Below, in pieces: positions 47,840-56,366 of a DNA stretch of 62,239 nucleotides. The stretch is from an uncultured Clostridia bacterium (lineage in GTDB: Bacteria > Bacillota > Clostridia > TANB77 > CAG-508), in assembly GCA_949388605.1 (NCBI GenBank), contig CASKJV010000011.1, forward strand, positions 1 through 62,239. The letters run 5' to 3'. The stretch's first letter is position 1. Each line of letters begins with the position of its first letter. The notes beneath the pieces were generated by a model, which did no database searches, was not told the DNA's origin, and saw only the letters and a list, made by a program, of their open reading frames with translations. The translations under genes were made by a program, and so were the position numbers.

Positions 47840-48736
47840 TTAACTTTTTCTTGGGTTAAATTCTGACAATTGATCAATCTTTTTAAATAGCTCTATTACT
47901 TCTTCTTTAGGGTTTTTTGGTATCATTATTTTTGTATCTAAAATTAATTTACCTCTTCCACCTTTTCCATCTTTATAACCTTTATTATCAATTTCTATTT
48001 TTTCTCCACTTTGAATACCTGCTGGTACATAAACAGATACATCTTCATTTATTCCATTTATAGTTACTTTTGTACTAAGAGCTGCTTCCCATGGAGTTAA
48101 ATATAAGTTTGTTTTTATATTATATCCATCTAAAGTAAATCTTTCGTCATTTTTAATTCTTACTCTTATAAACAAATCCCCATTCTTTCCACCAGATTTT
48201 CCTTGTTTGCCTTGTCCAACAATTCTAATCTTTTCATTGTTTTGTATTCCAGCTGGAACTTGTACTTTAAATTTCTTAAGATTTCCTTCTATAGTTCTTA
48301 TTCCTATTGTTTGCTCTTTTCCTCTAAAAGCATCTTCTATAGAAATATTAATTTCTGTTTCTATATTTTCTCCTCTAACTGAATGTTGTTTTTTATTTTT
48401 TTCTTTTAATACTTTCTTTTCTTCTACATTTCCAAAAAACATATTAAAGAAATCACTAAATAAAGAGTCTTTACTTCTTTTACTTTCTTCATAAGAAGAA
48501 TTAGCTTTTCCAACATTTCTATGCCACATTCTATCATATTTGCGTTTACTTATATTATCTGAAAGAACTCTATAAGCTTCATTTATATCTTTAAATCTTT
48601 CTTCATATTTTTTATTTGCTATATTAACATCAGGATGATATTTTTTTGCTTGCTCACGATAAGCAGTTTTAATCTCTGCTTGACTCACTTTATTTGTTTG
48701 TAAACCTAATATTTTGTAATAATCTTTAAAAATCAT
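47840..48736 (-). CDS. DnaJ/CbpA-like J-domain co-chaperone
   Basis: 298 residues. The N-terminal J-domain (about 3-70) has the essential HPD (KKYHPDVN) that stimulates DnaK ATPase. A charged linker (about 75-120) replaces the usual Gly/Phe region, the Cys-rich zinc finger of true DnaJ is absent, and two C-terminal client-binding beta domains follow (about 120-290; EINISIEDAFRGKEQTI, VQVPAGIQNNEKIRI, VYVPAGIQSGEKIEI). This is the CbpA-type layout. It is not near dnaK/grpE. It has its own promoter with an extended -10, and lies downstream of the ddl terminator. Confidence 0.88.
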   Translation of the reverse strand: MIFKDYYKILGLQTNKVSQAEIKTAYREQAKKYHPDVNIANKKYEERFKDINEAYRVLSDNISKRKYDRMWHRNVGKANSSYEESKRSKDSLFSDFFNMFFGNVEEKKVLKEKNKKQHSVRGENIETEINISIEDAFRGKEQTIGIRTIEGNLKKFKVQVPAGIQNNEKIRIVGQGKQGKSGGKNGDLFIRVRIKNDERFTLDGYNIKTNLYLTPWEAALSTKVTINGINEDVSVYVPAGIQSGEKIEIDNKGYKDGKGGRGKLILDTKIMIPKNPKEEVIELFKKIDQLSEFNPRKS

Positions 48737-48772
48737 TTCAACATCCCCCGAACTTTTTGAAAATTCTTTTTA

Positions 48773-48801
48773 ATTATACCATGTCCATTTTTTTTTGTGA
48801 A
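48773..48801 (-). promoter_or_regulatory. Sigma-A promoter of the DnaJ-like gene
   Basis: Minus strand TTCACA (48796-48801), 17 nt, TATAAT (48773-48778) with extended -10 TGG; about 37 nt before the ATG. Confidence 0.75.
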
Positions 48802-48812
48802 GTTTTTTCAAG

Positions 48813-48840
48813 AAAAATCCAGAATTCATTCTGGACTTTT
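48813..48840 (-). terminator. Terminator of ddl
   Basis: Stem TCCAGAAT/ATTCTGGA with flanking AAAA/TTTT, 10-15 nt past the ddl stop, followed by TTTTTCTTG on the minus strand. Confidence 0.85.
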
Positions 48841-48849
48841 CTCAAGATT

Positions 48850-50100
48850 TTATTTTTTCATTCCTTTAACACCTTTTGTTCCACCTTGCATAGCAAGTAT
48901 ATTCTGGTCATACGAAAATGTTAATTTTTCTCTATCTCTATGTCTTTTGATAGCTAGTTCAATAATTTCATCTAATTCTTGTTCAAAAGTTTTTCCTGAT
49001 GCTTCCCATAAATAATATGAAAGTGCTCCTGGTATTGTATTAATTTCATTTACATAGACATTTTCTGTTTTATTATCTATTAAAAAATCAACTCTAGCTA
49101 CTCCATTGCACCCTAAAACATTAAATACTTCTTTAGCTAATTTTTGAATTTCCTCTGTCTTTTCTTTACTAATATCTGCTGGTATTTTTTTGTTTGCAAA
49201 TTGGTTTTCTCCTCCTTTTTGTCCAGCCCCTTTTACTGCTCCTTTTGAAGCAAGTCCTTTTGCACCACCAATTGTTCCACCTTTTGTTTTTCCATCACCT
49301 ATGTATTTATCTGTATAACTTAATATCTCATCAGAGAAAAATGGTTCTTCGCAAACTGATGCTTCTCTTTCTACTTGATTTCCAATAACAGAACAATTTA
49401 TTTCTTTTAAATCTTCAACTGCTTTTTCAACAATTACTCTATCAGTAAATTCCATTGCAAATTCGATAGCCTCTTCAAGTTCTGGTTTATTTTTTGCTTT
49501 TTTAATTCCTACACTTGATCCTAAATTTCCAGGCTTTACAATCATTGGATATTCAATTTTCTCTTCAATTTCTTTTAATATTTTTTCTTCATCTTTTACA
49601 TATTCTACTGAATAAAAAGAATGGAAATCTACAACTGGTATCCCAGATTCTTTTAAAACTTTTTTCTGCAAAATTTTATCCATACCAATACTAGAAGACA
49701 TTATATCTGGTCCTACAAATGGAATACCTAATAAAGTTGCAAAACCTGCAATAGTACCATCTTCACAATTTGTTCCATGAACAATTGGAAATGCAACATC
49801 TATTGTATTTAAAACTCTTTTTCCAATCCATGGAGCTGGTGTTCTTACAACCTTTACTTGTTTTCCATCATTTATAACTGCTACTTTATAACATCTTTTT
49901 AGTAACACTTCCATATCTCTAAATGAATATAAGTCTAGTAAATCGTCACCTGTATACATTACACCATTTTTAGCAATATATATAGGAACAATTTCATATT
50001 TTTCAGGGTTTAAACTTGAAATAGCTTGATTCATAGTAATTACTGATATTTCATGTTCAACAGAGTTTCCTCCAAAAAATATTCCTACTTTAATTTTCAT
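48850..50100 (-). CDS. ddl: D-alanine--D-alanine ligase
   Basis: 416-residue ATP-grasp ligase making D-Ala-D-Ala for peptidoglycan. Landmarks: GIFFGGNSVEHEISV at the start, FPIVHGTNCEDGTIAGF, KPGNLGSSVGI, RVDFLID and the metal-binding VNEINTIPGAL. It is longer than typical Ddl (about 300-360) owing to a Gly/Lys-rich insertion after SYTDKYIGDG (about 274-300; KGGTIGGAKGLASKGAVKG) in the omega-loop region and a polar C-terminal tail ending GGTKGVKGMKK. Whether it makes D-Ala-D-Ala or a variant depsipeptide/Ser cannot be decided by eye. AAAGGATG precedes the ATG. Next to murF, forming a cell-wall cluster. Confidence 0.92.
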   Translation of the reverse strand: MKIKVGIFFGGNSVEHEISVITMNQAISSLNPEKYEIVPIYIAKNGVMYTGDDLLDLYSFRDMEVLLKRCYKVAVINDGKQVKVVRTPAPWIGKRVLNTIDVAFPIVHGTNCEDGTIAGFATLLGIPFVGPDIMSSSIGMDKILQKKVLKESGIPVVDFHSFYSVEYVKDEEKILKEIEEKIEYPMIVKPGNLGSSVGIKKAKNKPELEEAIEFAMEFTDRVIVEKAVEDLKEINCSVIGNQVEREASVCEEPFFSDEILSYTDKYIGDGKTKGGTIGGAKGLASKGAVKGAGQKGGENQFANKKIPADISKEKTEEIQKLAKEVFNVLGCNGVARVDFLIDNKTENVYVNEINTIPGALSYYLWEASGKTFEQELDEIIELAIKRHRDREKLTFSYDQNILAMQGGTKGVKGMKK

Positions 50101-50285
50101 TTATTTATCATCCTTTCTATTTACTTATAGTCTAGTATTTTTAAATACTCAAAATACTAACATTAAGATTTTATTTTAATTAACTTCTACCTAATAAAAC
50201 ACAAAATTATTATTGTTTAATTAAGTTTAATCTCTAATTTTCTAATATTATTACTTGAAAATTACAAAACAATAATTTTTAAATG

Positions 50286-50385
50286 AATTGTAATTTAACA
50301 AGGCGTATGAAATTGTTGTTTCATGAGGTGTACTTTTTGTACATTGAATGAAAAACAGTTGAGAACAACGTAGCTAAATTCAATT
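50286..50385. other. Long imperfect hairpin element between ddl and murF
   Basis: A roughly 100-nt near-palindrome: outer arms AATTGTAATTTA and TAAATTCAATT, inner arms TTTCAT/ATGAAA and TGTAC/GTACA around TTTTT. It starts 11 nt past the murF stop. The 295-base gap holds nothing else apart from the ddl leader. It may end murF transcription, but its size, internal loops and nested stems resemble a dispersed structured element. Confidence 0.55.
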
Positions 50386-50395
50386 ATCTTAAAAA

Positions 50396-51967
50396 TTATA
50401 GATAGTTATCAGGTAAATCATTCTCCAACAAAACAACACTATCATTAGTTATTATTTGATTCATTTTGCTTAATGCTTCTTGCAAATTTTTAGCAATATA
50501 CACGTTAGATTCTGGATATCCTTTTTCTTTAATTCCATTATAAATTGGAATAGTTTGAGTTGCTCCTACTAGTATTATAAAATCACTACTATCAGCTGCA
50601 CATCTTCCAAGTTCTTGATTTATCTCATTCATTTTATCTCCAAGTTCTACTATCCCTGGAGTAATTAAAATTCTTTTTCTATTTTTAAAAGATTTTAAAA
50701 CTTCAAGTGCCATTTTTGCACCTTTTATATTAGAATTATAGGCATCATCTATTATCATACTTCCATTTGGATTTTGTTTTAATTCTAATCTATGAGTAAC
50801 TGGTCTAATATATTTAGCTCCTACTTTAATTTCATCTGGTGTAAGTCCTAATTTATCTGCTATTGCAACAGCTCCAACAATATTTAAAATATTTAAATTT
50901 CCAAGCAATCTTGTTTTAATTCTAATAGAATCTTTGCCAGGAATTACAACATCAAATGAAGATCCTCTTTCTGTAATGTCTATATTTTCCGCATAATAAT
51001 CTGCTTCTTTTGATAATCCAAATTTCACCATATTTTTAGTAATCTTTGAATTTCTAATATTTTCATCTTCCCAATTAACAAATGCAATTCCATCATCTGG
51101 AAGACTATCTATTAATTCAAGTTTTGTTTTTCTAACATTATCTAAAGATTTAAATGTATCTAAATGCTGAGGCCCAATAGCAGTTAAAATTCCATAACTA
51201 GGCTTTACTATATCTGTTATTTCTTTAATATCTCCTATATACTTAGCTCCCATTTCACAAATAAATAATTGATGCATAGAAGTTAATTTCTCATTAATTG
51301 TTCTAACAACTCCCATTGTAGTATTGTAACTTTCAGGTGTCATTAATGTATTATATTTTTGTGAAAGTATAGTATTTACAATGTATTTTGTACTTGTTTT
51401 TCCATAACTTCCTGTAATTCCTACTACTTTAAGTCCTGGAATATCTTTTAGTTTCTGTTTTGCCTTTTTACAAAAGCCTCTTCTAATATATTTTTCAATT
51501 GGTCTATTTATTAAACTTACTATATAAACAAATACATATGCAAACATAGTACAAACATTTACTATACTTAAAACAATTCTGTAATTTAATATATTTGCTA
51601 AAGCAAATACTAAAATAAATAAGATTAAATATGTTATATAAACTCTTTTTATTCTAGAAGTTACAACAAATGCCTTTTTTTCCTTTTGTTTTTTAGTTGT
51701 AATTATGAAATATAATAAGATAAATATTTCAATTACAAATCCAATTATATTTGAAACTTTAGTATTAATAATGAAACATATAATTGGTACTATTAAAAGA
51801 ATAATCTTTTTTATATTAATAACTTTTTTTATATATCGTTTCATCCATACTACATATCTATCTACATAATAATTTTCTAATTGCAAAATATGTAATCCAT
51901 GTCTTGTAATTTTATAAAAATATACTAATATTAAAATTAAACTAAAGTTTAATAATGCTTTCTCCAT
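50396..51967 (-). CDS. murF: Membrane-anchored MurF-type Mur ligase
   Basis: 523 residues. The N-terminal 155 residues contain five or six hydrophobic helices (LLNFSLILILVYFYKI, IILLIVPIICFIINT, GFVIEIFILLYFIIT, YITYLILFILVFALANIL, VNVCTMFAYVFVYIVSLI). A Mur-ligase module follows: P-loop GITGSYGKTST (183-193), FICEMGAK, TAIGPQHLDTF, LNILNIVGAVAIAD and MIIDDAYNSNIKG. MurF adds D-Ala-D-Ala to UDP-MurNAc-tripeptide, and ddl next door supplies the dipeptide. The usual MurF N-terminal substrate domain is replaced by the membrane region, so another carboxyl acceptor is possible. A longer frame from 51991 is passed over because AAAGGGG lies before the ATG at 51967. Confidence 0.82.
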   Translation of the reverse strand: MEKALLNFSLILILVYFYKITRHGLHILQLENYYVDRYVVWMKRYIKKVINIKKIILLIVPIICFIINTKVSNIIGFVIEIFILLYFIITTKKQKEKKAFVVTSRIKRVYITYLILFILVFALANILNYRIVLSIVNVCTMFAYVFVYIVSLINRPIEKYIRRGFCKKAKQKLKDIPGLKVVGITGSYGKTSTKYIVNTILSQKYNTLMTPESYNTTMGVVRTINEKLTSMHQLFICEMGAKYIGDIKEITDIVKPSYGILTAIGPQHLDTFKSLDNVRKTKLELIDSLPDDGIAFVNWEDENIRNSKITKNMVKFGLSKEADYYAENIDITERGSSFDVVIPGKDSIRIKTRLLGNLNILNIVGAVAIADKLGLTPDEIKVGAKYIRPVTHRLELKQNPNGSMIIDDAYNSNIKGAKMALEVLKSFKNRKRILITPGIVELGDKMNEINQELGRCAADSSDFIILVGATQTIPIYNGIKEKGYPESNVYIAKNLQEALSKMNQIITNDSVVLLENDLPDNYL

Positions 51968-51980
51968 TAGCAATTCCCCT

Positions 51981-52748
51981 TTATATATCATTTTTTAAAA
52001 ATTCATTAACTACAGTATTAAAATTATTTATATTTTCTAAATAAGAAAAATGTGATGAACCTGGATATTCAATTAATCCACTATCTGGTATTAATTTTGC
52101 CATTTTTCTTCCATCGCTAATTGGTGTAGCATTATCTAAAGTACCCCAAAATAATAATGTTGGAACATTAATATTAGGTAATAATTTTGATAAATCTTCA
52201 TTTAGAATTAACTTCATAGTTTCTTTTAAAACATTACTTGAAGATTTGTAATCACTAGATCCTACTTTATTTCTAAGTTTTTCTTTAAAAGCTTTTATTT
52301 TCTTTGTGTTTGGCAATAGATTTAACAAAAATTTACCAGTTTTATAAAAGCCTACTTTTAGATAATAACCCAATTTTCTTTTGGGTTTTAAACCAGCACT
52401 ATCAATTAAGATAACTTTTCTTGGTTTAACAACTTTTCTACCAACTGCATTTATAATTGTTCTTCCACCATTAGAATGACCAATTAAAATTGGATTTTTT
52501 ATTTTTAACGTATTTAAAAATTCTTTTAGAAAATCTCCAAAATCATTAGTATTTAATGGATGTTCTGGTAAATCACTTTTACCAAATCCTACAACATCAA
52601 CTAAATAAACTTTAAAATTTTTACTTAAATTATTAGCAATAGGTCTCATAGTTTCTAAATCTGCTAGCCATCCATGCAATAAAACTACTGGATTCCCCTC
52701 ACCTATAACTTCATAATTAATATTCCAGTTATTTATCTTAACTTGCAA
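51981..52748 (-). CDS. Alpha/beta hydrolase
   Basis: 255 residues with a complete catalytic set: oxyanion-side HGWLADLETM, nucleophile elbow GHSNGGR (Ser near 93), acid in LFWGTLDNATPI and His in GSSHFSYLEN near the end. No signal peptide; the substrate is unknown. It lies 13 nt upstream of the membrane MurF gene and is likely cotranscribed, so a link to cell-wall precursor metabolism is suggested but not shown. AGGAGG precedes the ATG. A candidate promoter (TTGAAA ... TAATAT) lies near 52845-52873. Confidence 0.85.
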   Translation of the reverse strand: MQVKINNWNINYEVIGEGNPVVLLHGWLADLETMRPIANNLSKNFKVYLVDVVGFGKSDLPEHPLNTNDFGDFLKEFLNTLKIKNPILIGHSNGGRTIINAVGRKVVKPRKVILIDSAGLKPKRKLGYYLKVGFYKTGKFLLNLLPNTKKIKAFKEKLRNKVGSSDYKSSSNVLKETMKLILNEDLSKLLPNINVPTLLFWGTLDNATPISDGRKMAKLIPDSGLIEYPGSSHFSYLENINNFNTVVNEFLKNDI

Positions 52749-52918
52749 TATTTCCTCCTATATGTAATCCACAATTCTGTATAGTTTTGTGGAAAATTAT
52801 TACTATAATTTATTCAAATTAACAGTTTTTGGTTACTGGTTATTATATTATAACAATATTGTAACAATTTCAATGTTTTTGTTAAATTTTTTTAACAACT
52901 TTCATGCAATAGCAACAT

Positions 52919-52956
52919 ACGTAAATAAATGGACAAAAATGTCCATTTATTTACGT
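52919..52956 (-). terminator. Hairpin terminator downstream of ypeB
   Basis: Perfect 17-bp stem (ACGTAAATAAATGGACA with its complement) and AAAA loop, 14 nt past the ypeB stop. The T-run is short, so efficiency is uncertain. Confidence 0.7.
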
Positions 52957-52969
52957 CCCCAATTGCTCA

Positions 52970-54316
52970 TTATACTGTAAGAGTTCCTCCTGGTGTGTCT
53001 AATATTACCAAAATATCTTCTTCTTTTCCTGTATCAACATTTATATACACTAAAAATTCTTTATCATTTACTTTTCCTTTAAATTCATAGCATAAAATTT
53101 CTGTTTTCCACTCTGTTGGAATTATCGCCATTCCTTCTGATATTATTTCTAATTCTGCATTTAACTTACTTCTTGCTTCTTCTAATGAAACTTTTGGTGT
53201 AGATTTTTTTCTATCAGTATGAGAATTTAAATATCCATTTGTCTCTATTCCTAAAATTTGACCATTATCAAGCGCAATTTTTACTTTAATTAAGTCTGGA
53301 TAAACTACTACTCCATTATCATTATAAGCATAATTAATAGTTACAATATTTCCTTGTTTTACAAAATATGTTTCTTTCATATTTTTGAAACCTTTGGAAT
53401 CCAAATATTTTTTTCCAATTTCATTAGCCTCTTGTTCACTAATTTTTTCTTCTTCTACATTTCTATCAAAAGAAGTTTCAACTACATGACCACCTTTTTT
53501 TGAAATTGATATACTACATTTTTCTTTAATATTATTAAATTCAACTGAAAAATCATATATTGGAATATCTGCATTTTCTATAAAACCATTATTTTCTATA
53601 TTTTTCACGGAATATTCTGAATCAGCAAAAAATTCATTAACTTTGCCTTTGGCTGTTTCTTCATCAATATCGTCACCTGTTAATCCTAATTTTTCCATTT
53701 TATTTATATGGTCGGAATATGCACCATCATAAATTAAACCTTCATATTCATTTAAATTATCATCGATATTTGAAAATACATTTATACTGTCAACTGCTTG
53801 TGCAAATTTATTATTTGAATTTACATTCAAATCTTTCCAATTTATACTCCCATTATATATTTCTTCTGATAATTGATTTAAAGTTTGTTCTAAACTTACA
53901 CTATATTGATACAAATCTTTTAAATTATTAAAGTCTTCATCTTTTAGTTCTTCTCCTGAAATACTTTTCCTTGATAATGAATAAGAATAATCACTAACTT
54001 GATTTAAGAATTTCGATGTTTGTGATAATCCATCTTCACTCAATGGAATTCTAGATAAATATACTATTGCTAAATCTGAATTTTTCCATATTTCTGTTAA
54101 TGTTTTTGTTGCCTGTTCTGGAGTTCTTGATATCATCGATTTTGCCAAATAATTTTCAATAGTATTCATATAATTTACTAGATTGCTAAAGGCTTCTGTA
54201 TAATTATTATTACTTAAAACTGTATATCGTTCTCTAAGTCTAAATGCGTAATATCCAGTAATTATTGTTGATATTATTAATATCCCTATTAACGCTTTTA
54301 AAATTTTTTCTTTCAT
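52970..54316 (-). CDS. ypeB: Germination protein YpeB
   Basis: 448-residue spore protein. After one N-terminal membrane segment (ILKALIGILIISTIITGYYAF) comes the YpeB helical region (about 30-200; YLAKSMISRTPEQATKTLTEIWKNS and LSLSRIPLS-like segments), and the C-terminal 200 residues hold PepSY-type repeats (FADSEYSVKNIE, EQEANEIGKKYLDSKGF, LEEARSKLNAELE). In Bacillus YpeB stabilises and restrains the cortex-lytic enzyme SleB in the spore; here no sleB is adjacent. A longer frame from 54385 lacks a ribosome binding site, whereas GGAGAGAG precedes the ATG at 54316. Expression in the forespore is expected from the family. Confidence 0.9.
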   Translation of the reverse strand: MKEKILKALIGILIISTIITGYYAFRLRERYTVLSNNNYTEAFSNLVNYMNTIENYLAKSMISRTPEQATKTLTEIWKNSDLAIVYLSRIPLSEDGLSQTSKFLNQVSDYSYSLSRKSISGEELKDEDFNNLKDLYQYSVSLEQTLNQLSEEIYNGSINWKDLNVNSNNKFAQAVDSINVFSNIDDNLNEYEGLIYDGAYSDHINKMEKLGLTGDDIDEETAKGKVNEFFADSEYSVKNIENNGFIENADIPIYDFSVEFNNIKEKCSISISKKGGHVVETSFDRNVEEEKISEQEANEIGKKYLDSKGFKNMKETYFVKQGNIVTINYAYNDNGVVVYPDLIKVKIALDNGQILGIETNGYLNSHTDRKKSTPKVSLEEARSKLNAELEIISEGMAIIPTEWKTEILCYEFKGKVNDKEFLVYINVDTGKEEDILVILDTPGGTLTV

Positions 54317-54530
54317 ATACTCTCTCCTCATATAAATTCTTAATTTTTCAGTTATTTTTTCCATATATTGAAAAAATATACTCATAATGATATAATAACT
54401 TCAAAATTTAGCTATAAAATTTAAGGTTATTTTTAATATGAATTTAATTAACTTCAAAATTTTTTTCTAGTTTAGATATTACTCAAATATTAAAAATGCT
54501 CCTAAATTTTAGTTTTATGAAAGGAAAAAT

Positions 54531-56084
54531 ATGAAAAAAATACTAGTATTCTATGGTTCTTATGGTGGTGGACATTTATCAGCAGCAAAATCTATAGAAA
54601 GTCATTTAGATAAAGTTTACGGTTCAGATGTTGAAATAAAAATCGTAGATTGTATTGAATATATAAATAAGTACTTAAATAAAGTATCAACAGAAGCATA
54701 TAAAGAATTAGCCAAAAAAGCTCCTTGGGCATGGAAACAAGTTTATCAGCAATCCAAAAATGGAGCATTATCACACATTAGTACAGCTACAAATAAATTA
54801 ATGTCACTTAAACTAAATTCTTTATTACAAGAATTTAAACCAGACTTAATTATTTCCACTCATCCATTCGCTACTCAAATGTGTGCTATCTTAAAAAGAA
54901 AAGAAAAAATCAATTGTAAAATTGCAACTATATTAACAGATTATCATATACATCCTCAATGGCTAATCTCATATGAATATGTTGATTACTTTTTTGTTTC
55001 TAACAATCAAATGAAAATTGATATGATTAATGAAGGTGTTGAAGATAATAAAATATTTGTTACAGGAATTCCTGTTTCTAACAGATTTTCAGAGCCTTTT
55101 AATAATGATAATATATATAAAGAATTTGAATTAACTCCAGAAAAACCTGTAGTATTATTCTTTGCTGGTGGAGAATTTGGTCTAGGTAGAAATACAACTT
55201 ACATGGTTCTTAAAGCCTTAATTAGATTATTTAAAGATCTTCAAGTTGTTGCTATATCTGGTAAGAACAAAAAAATGAATAAAAAGTTCAACGAATTAGT
55301 TGAATTAACAAATACTTCTGACAGAGTAAAAATTATTGAATATTCGAATAAAGTTCCCGAATTAATGCATATTTCTATTGGAGTTATTACAAAACCAGGT
55401 GGACTTACTATAACTGAAAGTTTAGTTTCTCATCTTCCAATTGTTGTTATTAATCCAATTCCTGGGCAAGAAGAAGAAAATGCAGAATTTCTTGTAGATA
55501 ATAATGTTGCTATATGGCTAAAAAAAGGAGATAGTATTGCAAGAACTTTAAAAAATCTTTCTAGAGATTTAGATAAAATGAAAACTATGAAACAAAATGC
55601 TACTAATCTAGCTAAACCAGATGCTACAGCCAATATATGTAAAATATTACTTAATGAATTTAAAGATATTGTTAAAATTCCTAACAGAATTATTCTTAAT
55701 GTTTTAATAAAATACCAAAATAAATATTTATTTGTAAAACAAAATAAAACAGATGGCTCTTATGAAGATTGTCTTCATTTTGTAGGTGGTTCTCTTGAAA
55801 ATGACGAAACTCTTGAAGATGGAATAAAAAGAGCAGTTTTGGAAGAAGTAAATTTAAAATTAGATAAAATAACTCCGTTCGATTTTGATAGTAATATTAT
55901 AGATTATAAAGGTAGACTAACTCAAATAATTTATTTAAGATATACATCGGAAATTAACGATATTACTTCTATATCAGCTAGTTCTGATTCAAAAGAAATT
56001 ATATGGCTTTCTAAAGAAGAATTATCCAATTACAAACATAGTGAACTATCAATAAGATTTCTAAAAAAATTGAATTTAATATAG
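54531..56084 (+). CDS. UgtP/MurG-like glycosyltransferase fused to a Nudix-like domain
   Basis: 517 residues. The first 380 are a GT28/MGDG-synthase-like enzyme (GSYGGGHLSAAKSIE at 9-23; STHPFATQM; FFAGGEFGLGRNT; donor site ITKPGGLTITESL; INPIPGQEEENAEF), the family of B. subtilis UgtP that glucosylates diacylglycerol for membrane glycolipid and lipoteichoic acid anchors. About 385-517 form a Nudix-like domain with GGSLENDETLEDGIKRAVLEE. The box is degenerate: REU reads RAV and the later Gly is Asn, but the metal-binding EE pair remains. The fusion suggests that a nucleotide-linked by-product or sugar nucleotide is handled in the same protein (inference). AAAGGAAAA precedes the ATG; divergent from ypeB; ends at a good terminator. 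Confidence 0.85.
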   Translation: MKKILVFYGSYGGGHLSAAKSIESHLDKVYGSDVEIKIVDCIEYINKYLNKVSTEAYKELAKKAPWAWKQVYQQSKNGALSHISTATNKLMSLKLNSLLQEFKPDLIISTHPFATQMCAILKRKEKINCKIATILTDYHIHPQWLISYEYVDYFFVSNNQMKIDMINEGVEDNKIFVTGIPVSNRFSEPFNNDNIYKEFELTPEKPVVLFFAGGEFGLGRNTTYMVLKALIRLFKDLQVVAISGKNKKMNKKFNELVELTNTSDRVKIIEYSNKVPELMHISIGVITKPGGLTITESLVSHLPIVVINPIPGQEEENAEFLVDNNVAIWLKKGDSIARTLKNLSRDLDKMKTMKQNATNLAKPDATANICKILLNEFKDIVKIPNRIILNVLIKYQNKYLFVKQNKTDGSYEDCLHFVGGSLENDETLEDGIKRAVLEEVNLKLDKITPFDFDSNIIDYKGRLTQIIYLRYTSEINDITSISASSDSKEIIWLSKEELSNYKHSELSIRFLKKLNLI

Positions 56085-56090
56085 AGAAAA

Positions 56091-56118
56091 AAGCTGGTTA
56101 AACAAATTTAACCAGCTT
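56091..56118 (+). terminator. Terminator of the glycosyltransferase-Nudix gene
   Basis: Perfect 12-bp stem AAGCTGGTTAAA/TTTAACCAGCTT with CAAA loop followed by ATATTTTT, a few bases past the stop. Confidence 0.88.
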
Positions 56119-56366
56119 ATATTTTTACTCTTTTAAAATATATCCTATTATCTTCCATCATCTATTTTTAAATCTTTTTCAATTTCTTCATTCGAAAATA
56201 TTTGTATTTTTCGAAGAAATTTATCTATATAAGCAACAGATAACTACTATAATAGCATTTAATAATCCTTTATATTCTGTATAAAACATAAGAGATATTT
56301 TTAATTCCAACATTTTAAATAAGTTTAATTGGCTTGTCTTTCCTCTGTATATAAAAGATTATAACT
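56119..56366. other. Intergenic region between convergent genes
   Basis: About 250 bases without a gene. It contains an inverted repeat at 56181-56221 (AATTTCTTC ... CGAAAATA with TATTTTTCG-AAGAAATT) that may terminate spoIIE transcription; nothing else is clear. Confidence 0.5.
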
